From Emydura subglobosa (lineage: Eukaryota; Chordata; Testudines; Chelidae), in contig ML679960.1 in NCBI GenBank assembly GCA_007922225.1, forward strand, positions 6,798,844 through 6,862,843: a stretch of DNA of 64,000 nt. Reading direction: 5' to 3'. Under the pieces are notes generated by a model, which searched no databases, had not been told where the DNA came from, and worked only from the letters and a program-made list of their open reading frames with translations. Below are positions 25,511-42,330 of the stretch, one piece after another. The position numbers and the translations under genes are program-made. Position 1 is the first letter of the stretch. Each line of letters opens with the position of its first letter.

Positions 25511-28500
25511 AGTGCACTTGACAAAATGGCCAATATTCAGCAGTGTAATATAACTTGACCTAACTTAACATATGAAGAGTATACCGAGATATTGAGCAAT
25601 TTGTAAGGCTGGAGGCTGCAGATAAGAAAATGTGTGCAAACTGCAGAGTAGTAGGTTTAGACAAGCTGGGAGTAAGCATTTCTTCAGAGAATCCCGCTTT
25701 AAAGGAATAAACATAAATCATTTACAACATAATTAACCCTCCCTGGCCGTAAATGCTGACATGGTTTACAACAGTGCTTAAAACAACTTGTCTAGCAACC
25801 TGCTTTGGTAGTGAGGCTTCTATGGAAATCGGTGCACTGTCTCTTTGTCTGCTTCTGAGAGATATTGTCAAGGCAGACAGGTCCAAACTGTGTGGTTTAG
25901 GTTTGTTGCGATTTGCCACCTAGCTTAGCATCTGAGAATGTAATGGTGTTGTAGCACTCATTTTGGAAGACTGATAATTTTTCCAGTGTCAGGGAGACGT
26001 ATATTTTTTTAAAACACACAGGGTAGGGATTTGAATTTGTGCATGTGAGTGAAAGATGGGAAGAAGGAGATTTTGGTCATGTCTACCCTGACAGAGTCAC
26101 TTTTATAATTTGACATTCTAGTGTTACCCATGCAAATAAACATAAAGCTTGCCTCTGTAACTGTGTATCATTTTATACTACTGGCATCTTAAAATTACAA
26201 GACTTTAATATTCCAACACCACTTTGAATTTCCACTCTTTTGGACCTCACTGTTGTCAGATGCTGGGCATGGTTGTCTAACGTGTCAGTTGTGCAACACA
26301 CCTTTGAGGATTCCTTTAAACTGCAGTTTCAGAAGATATCTTAAAAATGATCATTGCTTCCTACACCAATGGCTGTCCTTCAGTGTATCAAATCAAAGGA
26401 TAACACGAATGCCATCACAGTGTATTCTAACATGTATGACTAATGGGGCAAATGTAATTTAAACTGCCCATACGAGATGACATTTTGCTCAAGCACAAAC
26501 CATTCACTAGTTGCTAATTGCAACTAGCAGGTTCTCTGGCTGCTGATGTTTTTAATTAGAGTTTATACTCTGGGCAATTTCTTCTGATTAAACAAAAGAT
26601 TTTGTGTTAAAAAGACAGACAGTGTCCTCTACTGGAAAGGAGTTACTATAGCAACAGCTTGAAAATATCCAAAATATTGCTAATTAGAGAAATATAGTAC
26701 TTAAAATAAACATTGTCTCTACTGATGAGATTTGCCAATTTGAAATGAATACATTGTGTTGCAGGGTCTTCCTCAGATTCTGGCCTGTTAGAAAGTGTGC
26801 TGAATAACAAGGATTGTTCCCATTTTAGATCTCAAAGAGTTTTCGATCAATTTCAAAGTGCCTCACTTTGAACACAATTGGTTAGAGCTCACAGTGCATC
26901 TTTATCACAAGAGACTGAAGAAGCATTTAATGCAATTAACAGAATTTTTTACAGAAATCAACGCAAGGAAGCAAGAACATATTAATTTTCAGAACTAAAG
27001 ATGAGGCAGACAAATACAGTTGATGTTTGCTACTTTGTAGGTGTTCTCTTTAATTTCTTTATTTTATACTTATTTGGGTAAACAATAGACTTGTACTGAA
27101 AGGCACAAAATATTTATGTATCATTATCATTTGAGTGGGAAACAGAGGGCCCATGTTCCCTGGATGTACTATTATTGATGGAACACCAGAGAAGCAGGAA
27201 TGCAGGGAGTCAGGCTGGAAGCAACTCAGCCACATGGACAGAGTAGTGCACAGGGTTTAATAAAGTTCCACTTGTTAAACTTAATCTGCATTCAGCCTCA
27301 CTCTTTGCCAATAAAACAATTCAGCTTTCTTATTTTTCTTCTTTTTGTCTGTCCTTTCTAAAGTCTATTTGCTGCTTGAGTAGCAGTCTCACTTTAATGA
27401 TTCTCATCCCACATTTTGTGCCTTTTCTAGTGGCGCATACCAAGGCAAGCCGTTACTGAGGATCCACGCGGAGACAGCATTATCTTGAGATTTCATGGCA
27501 TGCTGTAGCAAAACAGAAGGGGGGGGATGGAGAGGGGTTGATGCCCTTGTTGGCAAATTTAAACATTGATGTAGACTCTTTAAAAGGATAAACTGTAAAA
27601 CAGTAATAATCCTGCATTGACAAGAAAATTAAATATGATGGCATTCAAAGTAACCATAACATGTCCACTCGTCAAATGTGCACTATCATCAATTCAATTT
27701 TACAGTTGTTCAAAACTTTAAAAAATAAATCATTTATAAAAGTAATTGCTTAAGGCTAAACAGGAATGGCCTTAATTACCAGCTCAGAGGTTGTTTTGTA
27801 TGTTGGCTAAAACGTAAGGGAAAGCATTTTCTAGAGTTACGTTATTAACTTAGATATGCAAACATGCTCATCTAATTATCCACATGCTCAAAAACATTTG
27901 AAAACATACAACTTATTAAAGCTTATTAAAAGTTCATTAAGACTTTTCTACCCACCAGACAAACTGTTCTCCATCCTCTTTCTCCACATTCCTACAGAAA
28001 AAAACCTGACAGCCCTGTATCATGCCATGAAGATGATTAAATCTGGAAGAGGTAAAACCGTGGCAGGCAAGGGGAAAGATATACCCTTACAACATGGTTT
28101 TACTATCCTTTTGATGTTCCCCTCAGTGAGGCTGCAGGATCCCCACTCCAACTGTGACCAATTTTATAGTTGTCCATGCCTATGAAATTCAGTATCTGAC
28201 AGAGCAAAGGGAGGAAAATAGACTGTCTGAGAGCCAAAACCCCTCAGTGAGATTGCCCAGCTGAAAGCTTCCCACCTCCTCTAATTAGCTGTTAAGCTCA
28301 GAGGAATAAGCAAGGTCATTAGAAGTGGTAGCTGGTCACAAGCATCCTTTCTGGTGACCTGCTAATCATCTTTCCAATGGGTTTATTGTGAAGCTCAGCT
28401 ATGATAGAAAGTATAGACTAATTTACAGCAGAACACCTGATATGAATGGGCCTTGTTCAACAACAGTAATCTGCACAATATTATTAAGGGACGTTTATTA

Positions 28501-31500
28501 CTTCCTCGTTTATTTTCCATATTTAAATACATCATGTTGAATGGGAACTTTAAATTCTGTGTGTAAACGTATACTTAAATATTTTATGCATTAGTGAGGA
28601 AAAAGCCTCAGTCTTTTAAACTTTTGCTTTTCTAACATGTTTTTTCTTAACAAAACAGTGTTTATCTTAAAAAAAAACAAAAAAAAAACCCACCCACAGA
28701 CATTAATATGCACTAGTAAATGGCTTAGAAGCCCAATGAATACAAAAATCAGTGTAAAAGGTGTCTGCTAGCTGCAGGAGCTCAGCACCCCCGTGGATCC
28801 TAACCTTGATGATTCAGGAGTAAATTGGCCTACAGCCAGACAACTACCTCAGACTGTGATCTTATCAGATCTTGTAAACTAAAAAGTATTTGGCTGGGCT
28901 AGTACTTGATAGGAAGGCTCCAGGAAAAGCCCAAGGTGTTGGAGTGATGGTGATTCAGAAGGTAGCACTCTCACTTTTAAGACAAAGTTGGATAATGCCA
29001 TCTTGGTACTTATTATCTGCTAAAGAAAATGTATTTTGGATTAGACATACAACTGATGTGCCTTCTTACCTCTTGAGAACAGAAAAATCTCATGGCTGTA
29101 TGTGAATGAAGTGGCGGTACTCCCTTGTCACAATTACCAGACAAATATTTTTATTGTACTATCAGGGATTACCCTGGTCTTACTCCCTTTATCTCTGTCC
29201 TTCCCCTTTCCCAAACTTCCTGCCAACGATCTGTTAGGACAATTTTGGGGCAGCTGGTCCTCTCTGACCTTCTGTTGTATTGCTATTCAACAGTTAATTT
29301 TACCTCGTACTTCCTGGAAATTCAAGTCAGGTACATAATGTACTTAGAAAAAAGAAAAGACAGTATTTCCTAGAAAACTAGATAGAGTTACGGTAGGTGA
29401 CACGGAACAAGAAATGTGACAGCTGAAGAATCCTGCAGAAAATAAGATGTCATTTGTATAAATGTGCTTCAGAATTGCTATGAGAAGCTGTGTGTGCTAC
29501 CTACACTCATCAGAAAAGATTAGTTACAGAAATATGTCCTGAATGCTTACCTAGTCATACCCTGTATTTGACCCATGTTAACTGGGCTTCTAGCTCTCAA
29601 CTCATTCCCCTTTAATTATTTCAGGATTTGAAAAATCTGCACCTCCCTGCCTGCCGTAGAGCTTTGTTCTATGGGGTCACCCTGTACCCCAGCCTGCACT
29701 AAGGAGGAGGTTACGGGCAGGGCATGTGTGCATGGAATACATGCCAGGAGGGTCCGGGGGCATATTCTTTCCCTCTGGCTCCTGTGGAATTCACTAGCTT
29801 GCAGAAAGCTTACTTAGTACATCACCTGGGTTTAGGACTTTGTTTTATATGTATGTGAAATTATCAAAATTGCTTCACTACTCATGAATACCATTTCTCT
29901 GGTCATTTGATTAACCTTCTCCTCTTGCTGGGCCAATTGTTTGGACACTCATGCCTTCTTGATAGCCATTGTTAGCAATACCACACATGATAATATGTGT
30001 TAGTGACTTTCTCTGAGTATGCTTAGGAGGGTGTGGTCTGTGAGGTGTGCTGTTGCTACCTTGCATTGAGTGAAGATAAGCTTTCACAGAATGACCAACA
30101 GTAATACAGTTGCCAAATAGCTGAAAGAAGGTAATAAGTGACTCTCGCCTTAAAAAATGTAAACTTGATTGCAAGTATACTGATTTTATGCCTTGTAGGT
30201 CTGTGAATAGGTCAGCCAGGGTGGAAGCCAGATGTTTCCCTGGAAAACTGCAAATAAATTAAGATAAATAAGACTCTTATTAAATAATTATCCCTCTGGC
30301 TATCATACAGTTGTGACACAGAAGCCCATTCATTGGTGGTTGCCTATTCTGTCAGCAATTCTTAACAAGTCTGATAAACTCACTACACCTAACACATTGC
30401 TGTCATAATGTTTATCTATAAAGAATGTTGTGTGAGGTATCAAATGAAAGTCAGTAATACACCGTCATTAATATCATTGTGAAATACACGTATTAACACT
30501 ATAGGAGGAATTATGGATACTTACTGATACTAAGCTTTAAAGTCTGTAATCAAACTCAGGGAGAAACAGGTTTTCTTCCAGACAGGAGGGAACATAGTTA
30601 TCTCCTTATCTCTAATGTATATTTAGCATTGCGAGTCAAATACAACAAGAGTTACATTTGCAAGTAAAGTGAACAAGAAAAACAAATTAACAAGGGGATG
30701 TAGAAACAGAATGGTGATGGCACCTGGGAGAACCAGTCACTGGGGAGGAGGATATACTATGGGGTATACTTCAAAAGGATACATTTCAAAGGTTTGCTAG
30801 ACTATAAGAAGGAAAAAGAACTCCCTTATTACCCATCAATGAGGATGCAAAAAAGACCATGCTATTTGCATACATAAAAGTTGGATCCTGGCCCAAGGGG
30901 CTGGTGACATTGAGAGGTTATTTTAGGTAGGAAACTTATCTTAGTAAAAGATTTTAGCCTGTTAAAAGTTATGATTAGTCTCGTTTTATTTGTAACCGTC
31001 GCTTTTCTCATTATTCTTACCCAAGACTCACTTGAATCTGCGAATCTCCCTTCTTAGTTAATACATTTATTCCCTTTTTACTATACATCCATATCAGTTC
31101 TGTAATATTAAGGAAAGTGTGCATCCTCAACTGAAGCAGAGAGGCTGGCATGTTTGCTGTCCAGTGGCAGGGGCTGGATGCTACAGAGGAATGCACTTCA
31201 CGGGGGCATGGGGATTGACGTACACCTAAAGTTAACCTGCAAGCTGAAAAACAGGCTAGAAGAACTTCTGAGGAGATTGTTTGGGTGGCTAACACCCAGT
31301 TTAACATAAGCAAATCTCTCTCACTGAGGCAGGGAGTAACAAGGTGACAAATAATCCTGCATGCCCCAAGAAGGCATCGTAACAGTATCCTGCAGTTTTT
31401 TCCAAATGAAAATGGGGAAAAGTTGTACAAATGTTTATTCATTTCATGTGTCTTCTAAGAACCAGATCCTCTCCTCCAACCCACGTTGAATAATACCTTA

Positions 31501-32729
31501 CTGAGAAAGCCGGCCCATTGATCTCAGTGGGACTACTCATGGAATTCCACACAGACAAGGTGACAGAATCTGTGCTAGTGATCATATTAATAATATCACA
31601 GGCACTGTGGTTAGTCTGCTGATCTTTCATCTTTAGAGACCCGAAACTAAGAATTGAAAATGCAGATTGAAAATAAGTTTGGTGATCTCGATTTAGGGCC
31701 AGTCCCAAAGAAGTCAGTGAAAACACTTCCCTCCTGTGAGAGGGAACAGGCCCTTCTTCCTGAAACCACAACATATTTCTGAATAAATAGTCACTACCAG
31801 GGAAAAGCGCACACAGTGGTTTAGAAGAATTGATATAGGCTGGGACACCAAACAGTGTACCTGTGTGCAGTATGTCTAACTCGAGCCAATCTCATCAATT
31901 AGTTACTTTCACATGAACCGTATATGTGAAGTATTACTGTCTCTTTGTGCGAATTAAAAACAAACTGAATTAATGCAATGTTAAGGCTGCACAGTCAAAT
32001 AAAACTAAATCAGGAACTGTACACATTAAGGTTCTTGCAGTAATATTAAATTAGTGACATTGCACTTTTGGTATTCCTGTTTTCCTTGTGTGTGTTTCTG
32101 TTCATATTTTAAATATGTCCCACAAAGTATGGAATAAGTGTGCACATATATTATTCATTACACTTGATGTTCATGACTCAGTGAGGTGGCTGGAATAGGG
32201 AGGGTGAGTCATACCTCTGGCTTCTACATAGTGCTTGCCTACTGACATAACAACGAACAAGCACCTCTGCTTTAAAGGCTGTATCTTGGCAATATAAATA
32301 GATATAAATGAGCCCATAGGGGTTTGGTAAAGTAACTGCTATAAACTTATACAAATATGGATTTGGTTGAAAATATATTTTTTTCATAACCTGTACCTAT
32401 TTTTAGGAGAAAAACATGGAAGTAGCTCAGAGATCTAGTTTATTTTTGTGTTATGCAAATCAGCACACTAACAAGCTATTATGGACTTGATCTTGCATTC
32501 CCTGTAAACCAAAACTCTCTGTCAAGATTGAGCCCCATTTCTATATAATTCGTTTCATTTGTTTGTTTCCAAATAACGTGTTATACACTGGCTGGAAATT
32601 AAACTACAACTAACTACATATGCAAATCCATGATTTTTGCAAATTGATATCTGAGCTCAAAGTGTTTTCTAGCAGCTGATGGAAAAATTCAACATTTTTG
32701 AAAATTCTGAAATAACATATTCTCTTTAA

Positions 32730-35208
<2,479 letters not shown>

Positions 35209-37261
35209 TAGCTACTGTACATTTGTAATGATGTTGCATTTGTAAACTTTCCTTCTGAGGCTACCATTAGGAAAGTTACTGCCTTTTCTGAATCAGCCCT
35301 TTCTGCAGAGATTTTAATTCTAATGTATTTAATCCAGTGCTCTCTGAGAGGGACAAACATTTAAAGGCCTTCCTGTTTTTACTACACTGACCTCAGGTCC
35401 TCTGAGCCTAACTAATGGCCACAGTAATCTTCCACTGAGATAATTAGGGTGAGATAGAAAGCACCTTGCTAAACAAGGCTCCCAATCCACTTGCACACTT
35501 TTCATCCTATAGCGTATTTCACTTTGACCCATCCAATGCCTGATGCTCTCCATACTCTTGCAAAATCCCATTGGCTTGAGTAGGAAATGAAAGATCAGGA
35601 CCAATGTTCATTTTTTATTGTGATATTATTAACCCATTATGTCTATTTACATTAAGGCAGCAGTTTCTTCTTTAGTTTTAGTTTGTCATATAATAAATCT
35701 AAAATGGGACTGCCAGAGAAACAATAATAAAATAATAACCTTTTAAGTTTATTTCCCCCACCCCCCCAACCCAAAATAATGCTTTATGGATATTCTACTG
35801 CACTAAGTTATAGCACTTATCTGGTAAGAGGTAAGAACGTGCAAATAATTAAATGATCCATTTAGCTTGGTATTTTATAGTAAGTGCTTTGCCATTCTTT
35901 CTTGCAAGAATTGAGTTGGGAAATCAATCTAAACCAGCTAGTCCATCTTTCAAGTTTAGTAATAGACCAGCAGGTAGGCAGGTAACCCCTATTCAGAGGT
36001 ATTTGAACCCATTACGTGAGATAAGTCAGTAAACACTAAAACCCCACAGGTTATCTTTTAATAGTGCAATTAATATACAGTTCATTTAGGATAAATAATT
36101 TTAAAGCTTGGGTGAGTTTAAACCAATGATTGATTGATTTTAAAAGATTTTTTATTATCCTTTCCGTTTCTGTTACTTTTCCATATCAGCAATAGCAGTA
36201 AGGCTGTAACACTAAATAGAAGCTACCCACATAAGAGTTCTGTCACTACCAACCTTTTAACCTAGCAATGTACATGCAAGGTCACTCTGTTCCTACTGCC
36301 TCCCTTCACAATCCATCAGTATAGCAAACACACCATGGCATGTGGCCTTGTGATAACATGCATACAAAGAAATATTCAGAAAGTTTAATGAGAAAAATGC
36401 TAGAAATAGCATACTTTTTTAAAAAATAGCAGTGAATCTGAAATATTCCTTTGAAAAATGACCCTAGTGTGTCTGTAAAAATGCAAAAGGTACATATTAC
36501 AAGTATTCTACATACATGGCACTTTGACAACTGTTTCAGTAAAATGAGAAATTAAGCGTGACAGATAAAAATCCTAGCTAGTCTCTCAGGTCTCCTAGCA
36601 GGACAAGCTTTGCACAGCTTGCTTGGTTTTCTGTAAATTACCATGGCAACATTCTGTTTTAGGTTCCTTGTTTAGACCCACATTTAGTCTGCTAGGAATA
36701 TGTTTGTTATTTATTGATTTCTGATTATTTGGTGCAATTGGGAACTAGCAATAAATTAGGGAAATTTGTTTCCCAAATATTAAAAAGACACCTACAGAGG
36801 TACTACAATTTTTAAGTTTTAATTTCTGGCATTTTTTGGTTTTGGAACTTGGTTTTATAAACAAGTAAAAATGCTGAATTTGGAATGCTTATTAGATACA
36901 TAAACAATGGATTAAAACTTCATAAACTCTATATACAATACGATATCTCTGTTCAAAAGGAAAGAAAAAAATGAAAAGCCCTGTTATTAAACAAAGACCT
37001 TTTCCAGCTCTATCAACTCTAATAATCATTGATTTTAAAACAACTACTTCTCTGATAATTCTAACTATACTTTTATGTATTTTATTATCATTCAGGATAT
37101 TTAATTCTAAACACCTTTCACTTAGTGAAGGCTCATCTCACTAGGGTGAGCTCACTGAGTGCTCTGGGACATTGAAATGGTAAAATTACTCTGCAAAGAG
37201 CGTACAATACAGACAGTCCATTTAGGGAAGTCACAGTAAGAATAACTGAGCTCAGGGTTGG

Positions 37262-37460
37262 AATCTCAAAACTTCAGAATTCTAGATGTCTCTCTCTGCC
37301 ACTGACTGTGTGCCCCAGTCAAGGTACTTAACCTCTGTATCTCAGTTTTCCTATTAGCAAAATGGGATAGAATTACTTACCTACATCATAAAGATATTTG
37401 GACATGTTTGTTCAGTGTTCTTAAAATATGAAGTGCTACACTGCATAAGAGTGAAGTATT
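37262..37460 (+). repeat. MIR-type SINE
   Basis: It contains tgccactgactgtgtgcccc, gtacttaacctctgtatctc, agttttcctattagcaaaat and a following tacctacatcataaag, the order found in the MIR core and 3' part. Confidence 0.72.
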
Positions 37461-37489
37461 ATTGCTCATAATAATATCAGCATCATCTA

Positions 37490-37690
37490 TGGTCCTCAAA
37501 GTGCTCTACAAACCCAGTCAAGCATGAAGCATCAGAGAATTCCTGTGAAATTAAGGTTGCTGATCATAGCAACACCTCAATACCTTTAAAATCTGGGCCT
37601 AAATGTCTTGCCCAAGTTAACAAAGGGAATCAGTAGTGGAAGGGATGAGAAGAGAACCACAGGAGTCCTAACATCCCTTCTTCTGCACTC
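37490..37690 (-). repeat. Possible MIR/L2-like SINE fragment
   Basis: The + strand reads caaagtgctctacaaaccca and later gtcttgcccaagttaacaaa and gaaccacaggagtcctaac, matching the antisense logic of ancient tRNA-SINE repeats. Diverged. Confidence 0.4.
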
Positions 37691-38879
37691 TGCTAGACAA
37701 AACCTCTTTACTTCACCATTGCTCAGATCAACTTATTTTCCTTTTATCCAAGGAAAGATAATTCTGTTTCTTGGGCACTAGTGCTGATTTTGTTGAGTTA
37801 TCAATGATAGCTATCATTTGTAAATCAGGTACATCTTCAACTAGATTTTGGAACCCTCCAAAAATGGATTTTTAAAGACAACCAAGTATAAGCTAACTAA
37901 TGGTAGACTATTTTATATTATATAATGTTTGGATCATGCACTGCAATTTTATATTTTCATGGAGTTTAAATTCAAGGAAACAGGCCCACAGTTTACCAGT
38001 ATAATAAGTAATATAATGTAAGAAATGAGACAGAGAATATCCTTGAACAATGGTATCTCCTGAAAAGTGAAACTATCTTTTGTCAGAGAGCAAATCTCCC
38101 ATGGTGATGTTTAATTACATGGTAACTTGGAATCCCAAGGTAGCCTTTAATTACACAGAAACTTGTTAGAAAATGTTGGTTGTGCATTTGAGCAGACAAA
38201 CCACCATAAGAAAAGTGATCAAATGTTTCAGCATGTCATACTTTTCCATTTATATGATTAAAAAGCAAAACAAATAGACTAACTATATGACATTTTCCGT
38301 GGTCTAGCTGCCAGTGAGGCAGACACAGGGCTCCATTATTTTCCCCTTTATTATAGCAGATGGTAGCCAATGTCCTTTTTGCAGCTTGTAGCATGTCTTC
38401 TTGACCCATCATACCTACTGTCCCCCCTGCATTCTTGTGTCTTGCCCCACCATAATAGTCGCACCAGTATGTTTGTTTCTTTATTTACCTATCATAGGCT
38501 TTCTCAGCTGGCAAACAGCTGGTCTGATGCCTTTGATCTTTATAATCTAGGGCTAGTCAAAACATTTCAAATGAAAGATTTTCCGCTGGAAAATAAGAAT
38601 TTTCAGAAGGAAAAGATCGATTTTTGACTGACTTTTCCAATGAGAAAATCAAAGAGGAAAAAGTAGACATTGTTCTGTATAATATGCCTGTACCATCTGC
38701 CTTCACAATGATGAAGCTTGAGAAGAGCCAGCTAACATCCTAAGGCTAGAGAAAGGATCTCATGTTTTCTTCACATCATACTCCTAATTCACTTATCCGT
38801 CCACAGAAGTTGTTCTTTTGCTGAGAAAATTCAGATGGTAAGGGACTCTGGCTAGATCACCAGAATAACAGAAAGATCA

Positions 38880-40170
38880 GCTTTCTTGACCTGTACCTTC
38901 AAAAGTAAATTCTGGAGTCATATTGTACGTGAAATTTACATCTATAGGCCTGGAGGTAATATCATACTTGCATATGACATCCACTGAGAAAGCCATGCGA
39001 CAAAACTATCAGCTCTCAGTCCTGCAATTCTGCAGTCCTAGTATCTCCAGATCAGCCATAGCCTGGAAGGCAGCAAGTTAGGTGGATAAGATATGTATTG
39101 CATTTCCAACATAGGTCAGAAGCAATCAATTCACGTATCATCTGTCAAATTCAGTGTCAAATAACAAAGATCAACATTACATAAAGCTTCCAGGTAAGAA
39201 TACAAGTGGTCTTATCTTAGTCAGAAGAGTAATGTTGCATCACTCCTTAAGCTGGCATATTTCATATAAATGGTGTATCACCATTTTAAAAGTGATCGGT
39301 GTTTGTTAAAATGCTGGATGTTATACTGTCACTGATAAGAAAAAAAAATTGAAACCAGTTGACTTGAGAGATGATTTAGCATCAACCAGTCTCAATCTCA
39401 CTCAGTTTTATCTCCAAATCCTACTAGTTCACTGGAATCTATAACCATCAGAATCATTTTCATTTCACTGCCTGGCCCTTAAAACTAGCTTCATTCCCAA
39501 GAACATTCACCTAAGTGGTGGTCACTATGGCTGCAGCAATGTCGGAGGGAGTTTCATTAATTCCCTATCTAGGCTGCCTCATCTGAACTCCTTCACTGCA
39601 GAACACAAAGAAAGTCATTGGAATGTCATTATAGAATGTTTATAAAAACTTGTTGATGTTGGTGGTGAAAACAAAACAAGAGTTCATTAAGATCATCCTA
39701 TATGATCAGAGCCAGATTATATTTACATAGAATGGGAAAAGGTACACCTTCAAGGAGAGAATCCGGTGGTCAGAGGCATAGATTAAAATCTTTTAGTCGT
39801 TTTCTTCTTTCCCAGGAACCAATGCTCCTCTCTGATTCTACTCAGTTTGGTCGATCTTAGTTGTGTCAAAGGGTCATTTGCAAAAGTAAGGTACTTGCAG
39901 AAGTTGCTCAAAACTCAACGGGCTCCATGAAGGAATCAGAAGGCAAACAAAAGCTTAATGTGGGCACGTCCTTGCATTTCCTCCAGGCTGAGGAATGAGA
40001 ACCCTCATGGAACTTATCTCTGAGTATTACATCCATAGGGAGCTAGCTGTCAATGGCAGGATTAAAGCAATTGGGATCTGCAGGAGCTCAGCCCCTCTGA
40101 ATATCAAACCATAAGAGAAATGAAGGCCCTCTTGGACCACCCTATGGAGAAAATAGAAAAAGTCCTGTAG
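38880..40170 (+). mobile_element. DIRS-like retrotransposon remnant (reverse transcriptase / RNase H)
   Basis: Frame 39452-39585 reads NHFHFTAWPLKLASFPRTFT, one stop, then VVVTMAAAMSEGVSLIPYLG. This has the spacing between the F-T-x-x-P-F-G-L-x-x-x-P-R-x-F-T motif and the YLDD-like motif seen in DIRS/Ngaro reverse transcriptases; here the YLDD box is decayed to YLGC. Downstream frames contain KVRYLQKLLK (about 39881), RNENPHGTYL, and an NWDLQELSPSEYQTIREMKA segment (about 40070-40125) like the RNase H region of that group. Upstream frames are weaker. No tyrosine recombinase or terminal repeats were found. A different retroelement class is possible. Confidence 0.5.
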
Positions 40171-40889
40171 TAGAGAAAAATTCTCTCTTCCTCCTAGAAA
40201 ATAAGAGTGTTTGTCTTTATTTCATATTCCCTTCAAACCGCTTCACACAGTTGGGTAGAGATTTTCATTCCTTTAAGGTTTATGCTTGGTATCTTTGCTC
40301 AGAAAATGGGCAAATTAGCTGTCTTTTTTTCTTCTCTTGATATTTTTCACAAACACCAAATAGTCCTTCAGACTTGCCGTACAGCACTTTTCTCGCTAAG
40401 GCTTTTCACTTTAATTAGGCTATAGCTTTTCCAAACATCTGTCTCATCCATTGTGTAAGGAGCAAATCCTTCATTCCCTTCAATATTAGAAAGGCCCTTA
40501 AGATTTATCTTTCCTTTGAAACTCAGAGGCAGTTTTCATCCCATACAAAGGCCACAAACTGGAATCACAAGCTTCTAGGCTAGGATCATCCGCAGCAGAC
40601 CAAGAAGAGTATTTCAAAATCACTAAGTGAGGGTTTTGTAAAAATCAGGGACTCATTTGTTTAGTTGCCTTTTGGCCAGAGTGAGGTAGACGCTTTGGTG
40701 CAGGAGCTGTGGAAGGCAGTCATCTGGGAGTCACTGCACATCACCACAAAACACAGCTGAAATAATGTGGTGACTCAGGCACACTTTGTTTTCAGTCACT
40801 GAAAACACCAGACCAGACCTGCTGTGATAGACTGTTCCCCAACTCTCTTCTGTGGCCTCAAAACATGTTTCTTGGAATTTTAGGTGGCA

Positions 40890-42330
40890 ACCCAAATATA
40901 ATGAAATGTATAGGGATACTCATCTCAAATGAGGTGGAGAATCTGGTCAAAATTAATCTAGAGTCTATATTAGCTCAGGTAGTGAGAGATTTGGGAAGAG
41001 GAGACCCCTTACCAGTAGCTTTTCGGATAAAATTAACCAAATGAATGTGCTTCCCTGTGTACAGTATATCCTGAGGTGTCTCCTAGTTACTATTCTTCCA
41101 TTTTATATTAGGAAAATTAATGAAATTTTAAAAATATTTTCGGGGGGGAGAGAGGAGGAGGCCAAGACTGGCTTTGTGTAAATTACAATTCCCAGTAACA
41201 TCTGGAGACTTCTATTTCCCCCCACATTTTCATACAGTCTTTATCCTTAGCCAGGCAGCTTTGTGGCTCTATAACACAGCAAAGCAGATCCCTCCCTGGA
41301 TGCTGGGTAGAACAAGAGTTGGTCATCCCTTCCCATTGGCAGGAATATTGGGTTCAGCTTATTGCCATTTTCATCAGAAAAAGTCTCCTACAGTATTGGC
41401 GATAAAACATGAGTCACTTTAACTAGAAAATTTAAATTTCATCCCTTCTCTCACATTGATGCTGTACTTTGGGGCAGTACATTGTTGAAAACTGAGTCAT
41501 TAATGTGGAGAGAGTTGATTGATAAAGGGATAATTTGGTTCTGTCAATTAATCTCAGATGATCAGTTTCTTCCATTCAAGCACTCAGTGACAATACAACC
41601 TACCTGATCCAGCTGCATGGCGTTACCTGCAGCTAAAGTGTCCCTTGAAGGATGTATGTGGTCTTGATTCACTGTGAGCACCAGAGATTGCAGGATTGTT
41701 GTTGATGTGGACAGAGTTCCATAGGTTCACCTAACCAGCTATAGCCTGTTATGACTTCCTGACCCAGAAGACCCTCCCTAATTTAGATTGCCTGTGCCAG
41801 GCCTGGAACAAAGCTTTGTATATATCCTTGAACCCTAGCCAATAGGGAAGTGCCTTGCAAAACATTAAAAACTCTACTATCAATCTACTATTAAGACTGA
41901 TGGAGCAGAAAATTATTTCATTCACACTAGTCCCCACACAGTGCATGGGCCCTGCCAAAACAGACTGCTGCTGAGATTGTGGGTCTCCCAGAGCAACACT
42001 GGCTCACTTCTTTTGGGACTGTCCCAAGATACAATCCTTCTCCACAAGTAGGCAAGAGATTAATACGATAATGGATACCTCCTTAAAAATTACTTCCCAG
42101 ACTGTGTTTTGGGATATATCCCATTATCTTGGAAGCTCTCCAATCCACTGAAAGCTCGGTTCTGTAGATTAGTGCTTATACCCATATGACTCATATTGCT
42201 TAGATGGAAGAGCAGACTGCTTCCAGGGATAGAAATTTGGCTCGTTGACTTGGCTGACCTGGCAGCTACAGAGTGGGTAACATTTCAGAGAAAAGGGATC
42301 TCAGACAAATTTGAAAAGATTTGATCTAAC
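40890..42330 (+). mobile_element. L1/Tx1-like LINE, decayed ORF2 C-terminal part
   Basis: Broken + frames follow the order of L1-type ORF2 beyond the reverse-transcriptase core. 41030-41130 reads KINQMNVLPCVQYIL. 41160-41290 has RRPRLALCKLQFPV and a Trp-rich AALWLYNTAKQ. About 41610 has DPAAWRYLQLK. 41980-42030 has RATLAHFFWDCPKIQSF, the Cys/His-type W-D-C-P box before the end of the protein. The tail reads ATEWVTFQRKGISDKFEKI (about 42267-42325) and is followed by AT-rich 3' sequence. Several stops make it dead. It lies immediately downstream of the DIRS-like remnant. Confidence 0.72.

Noticed and set aside
27856..28185. 109-codon + frame with a Lys/Gly-rich centre
   Set aside because: No family resemblance, no splice or promoter evidence; likely chance.
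31017..31774. Two adjoining minus-strand open frames (141 and 111 codons)
   Set aside because: No recognisable motif; the 31500-31545 stretch resembles dispersed repeat sequence (catgatctcagtgggact-like). Length alone is not evidence in 64 kb.
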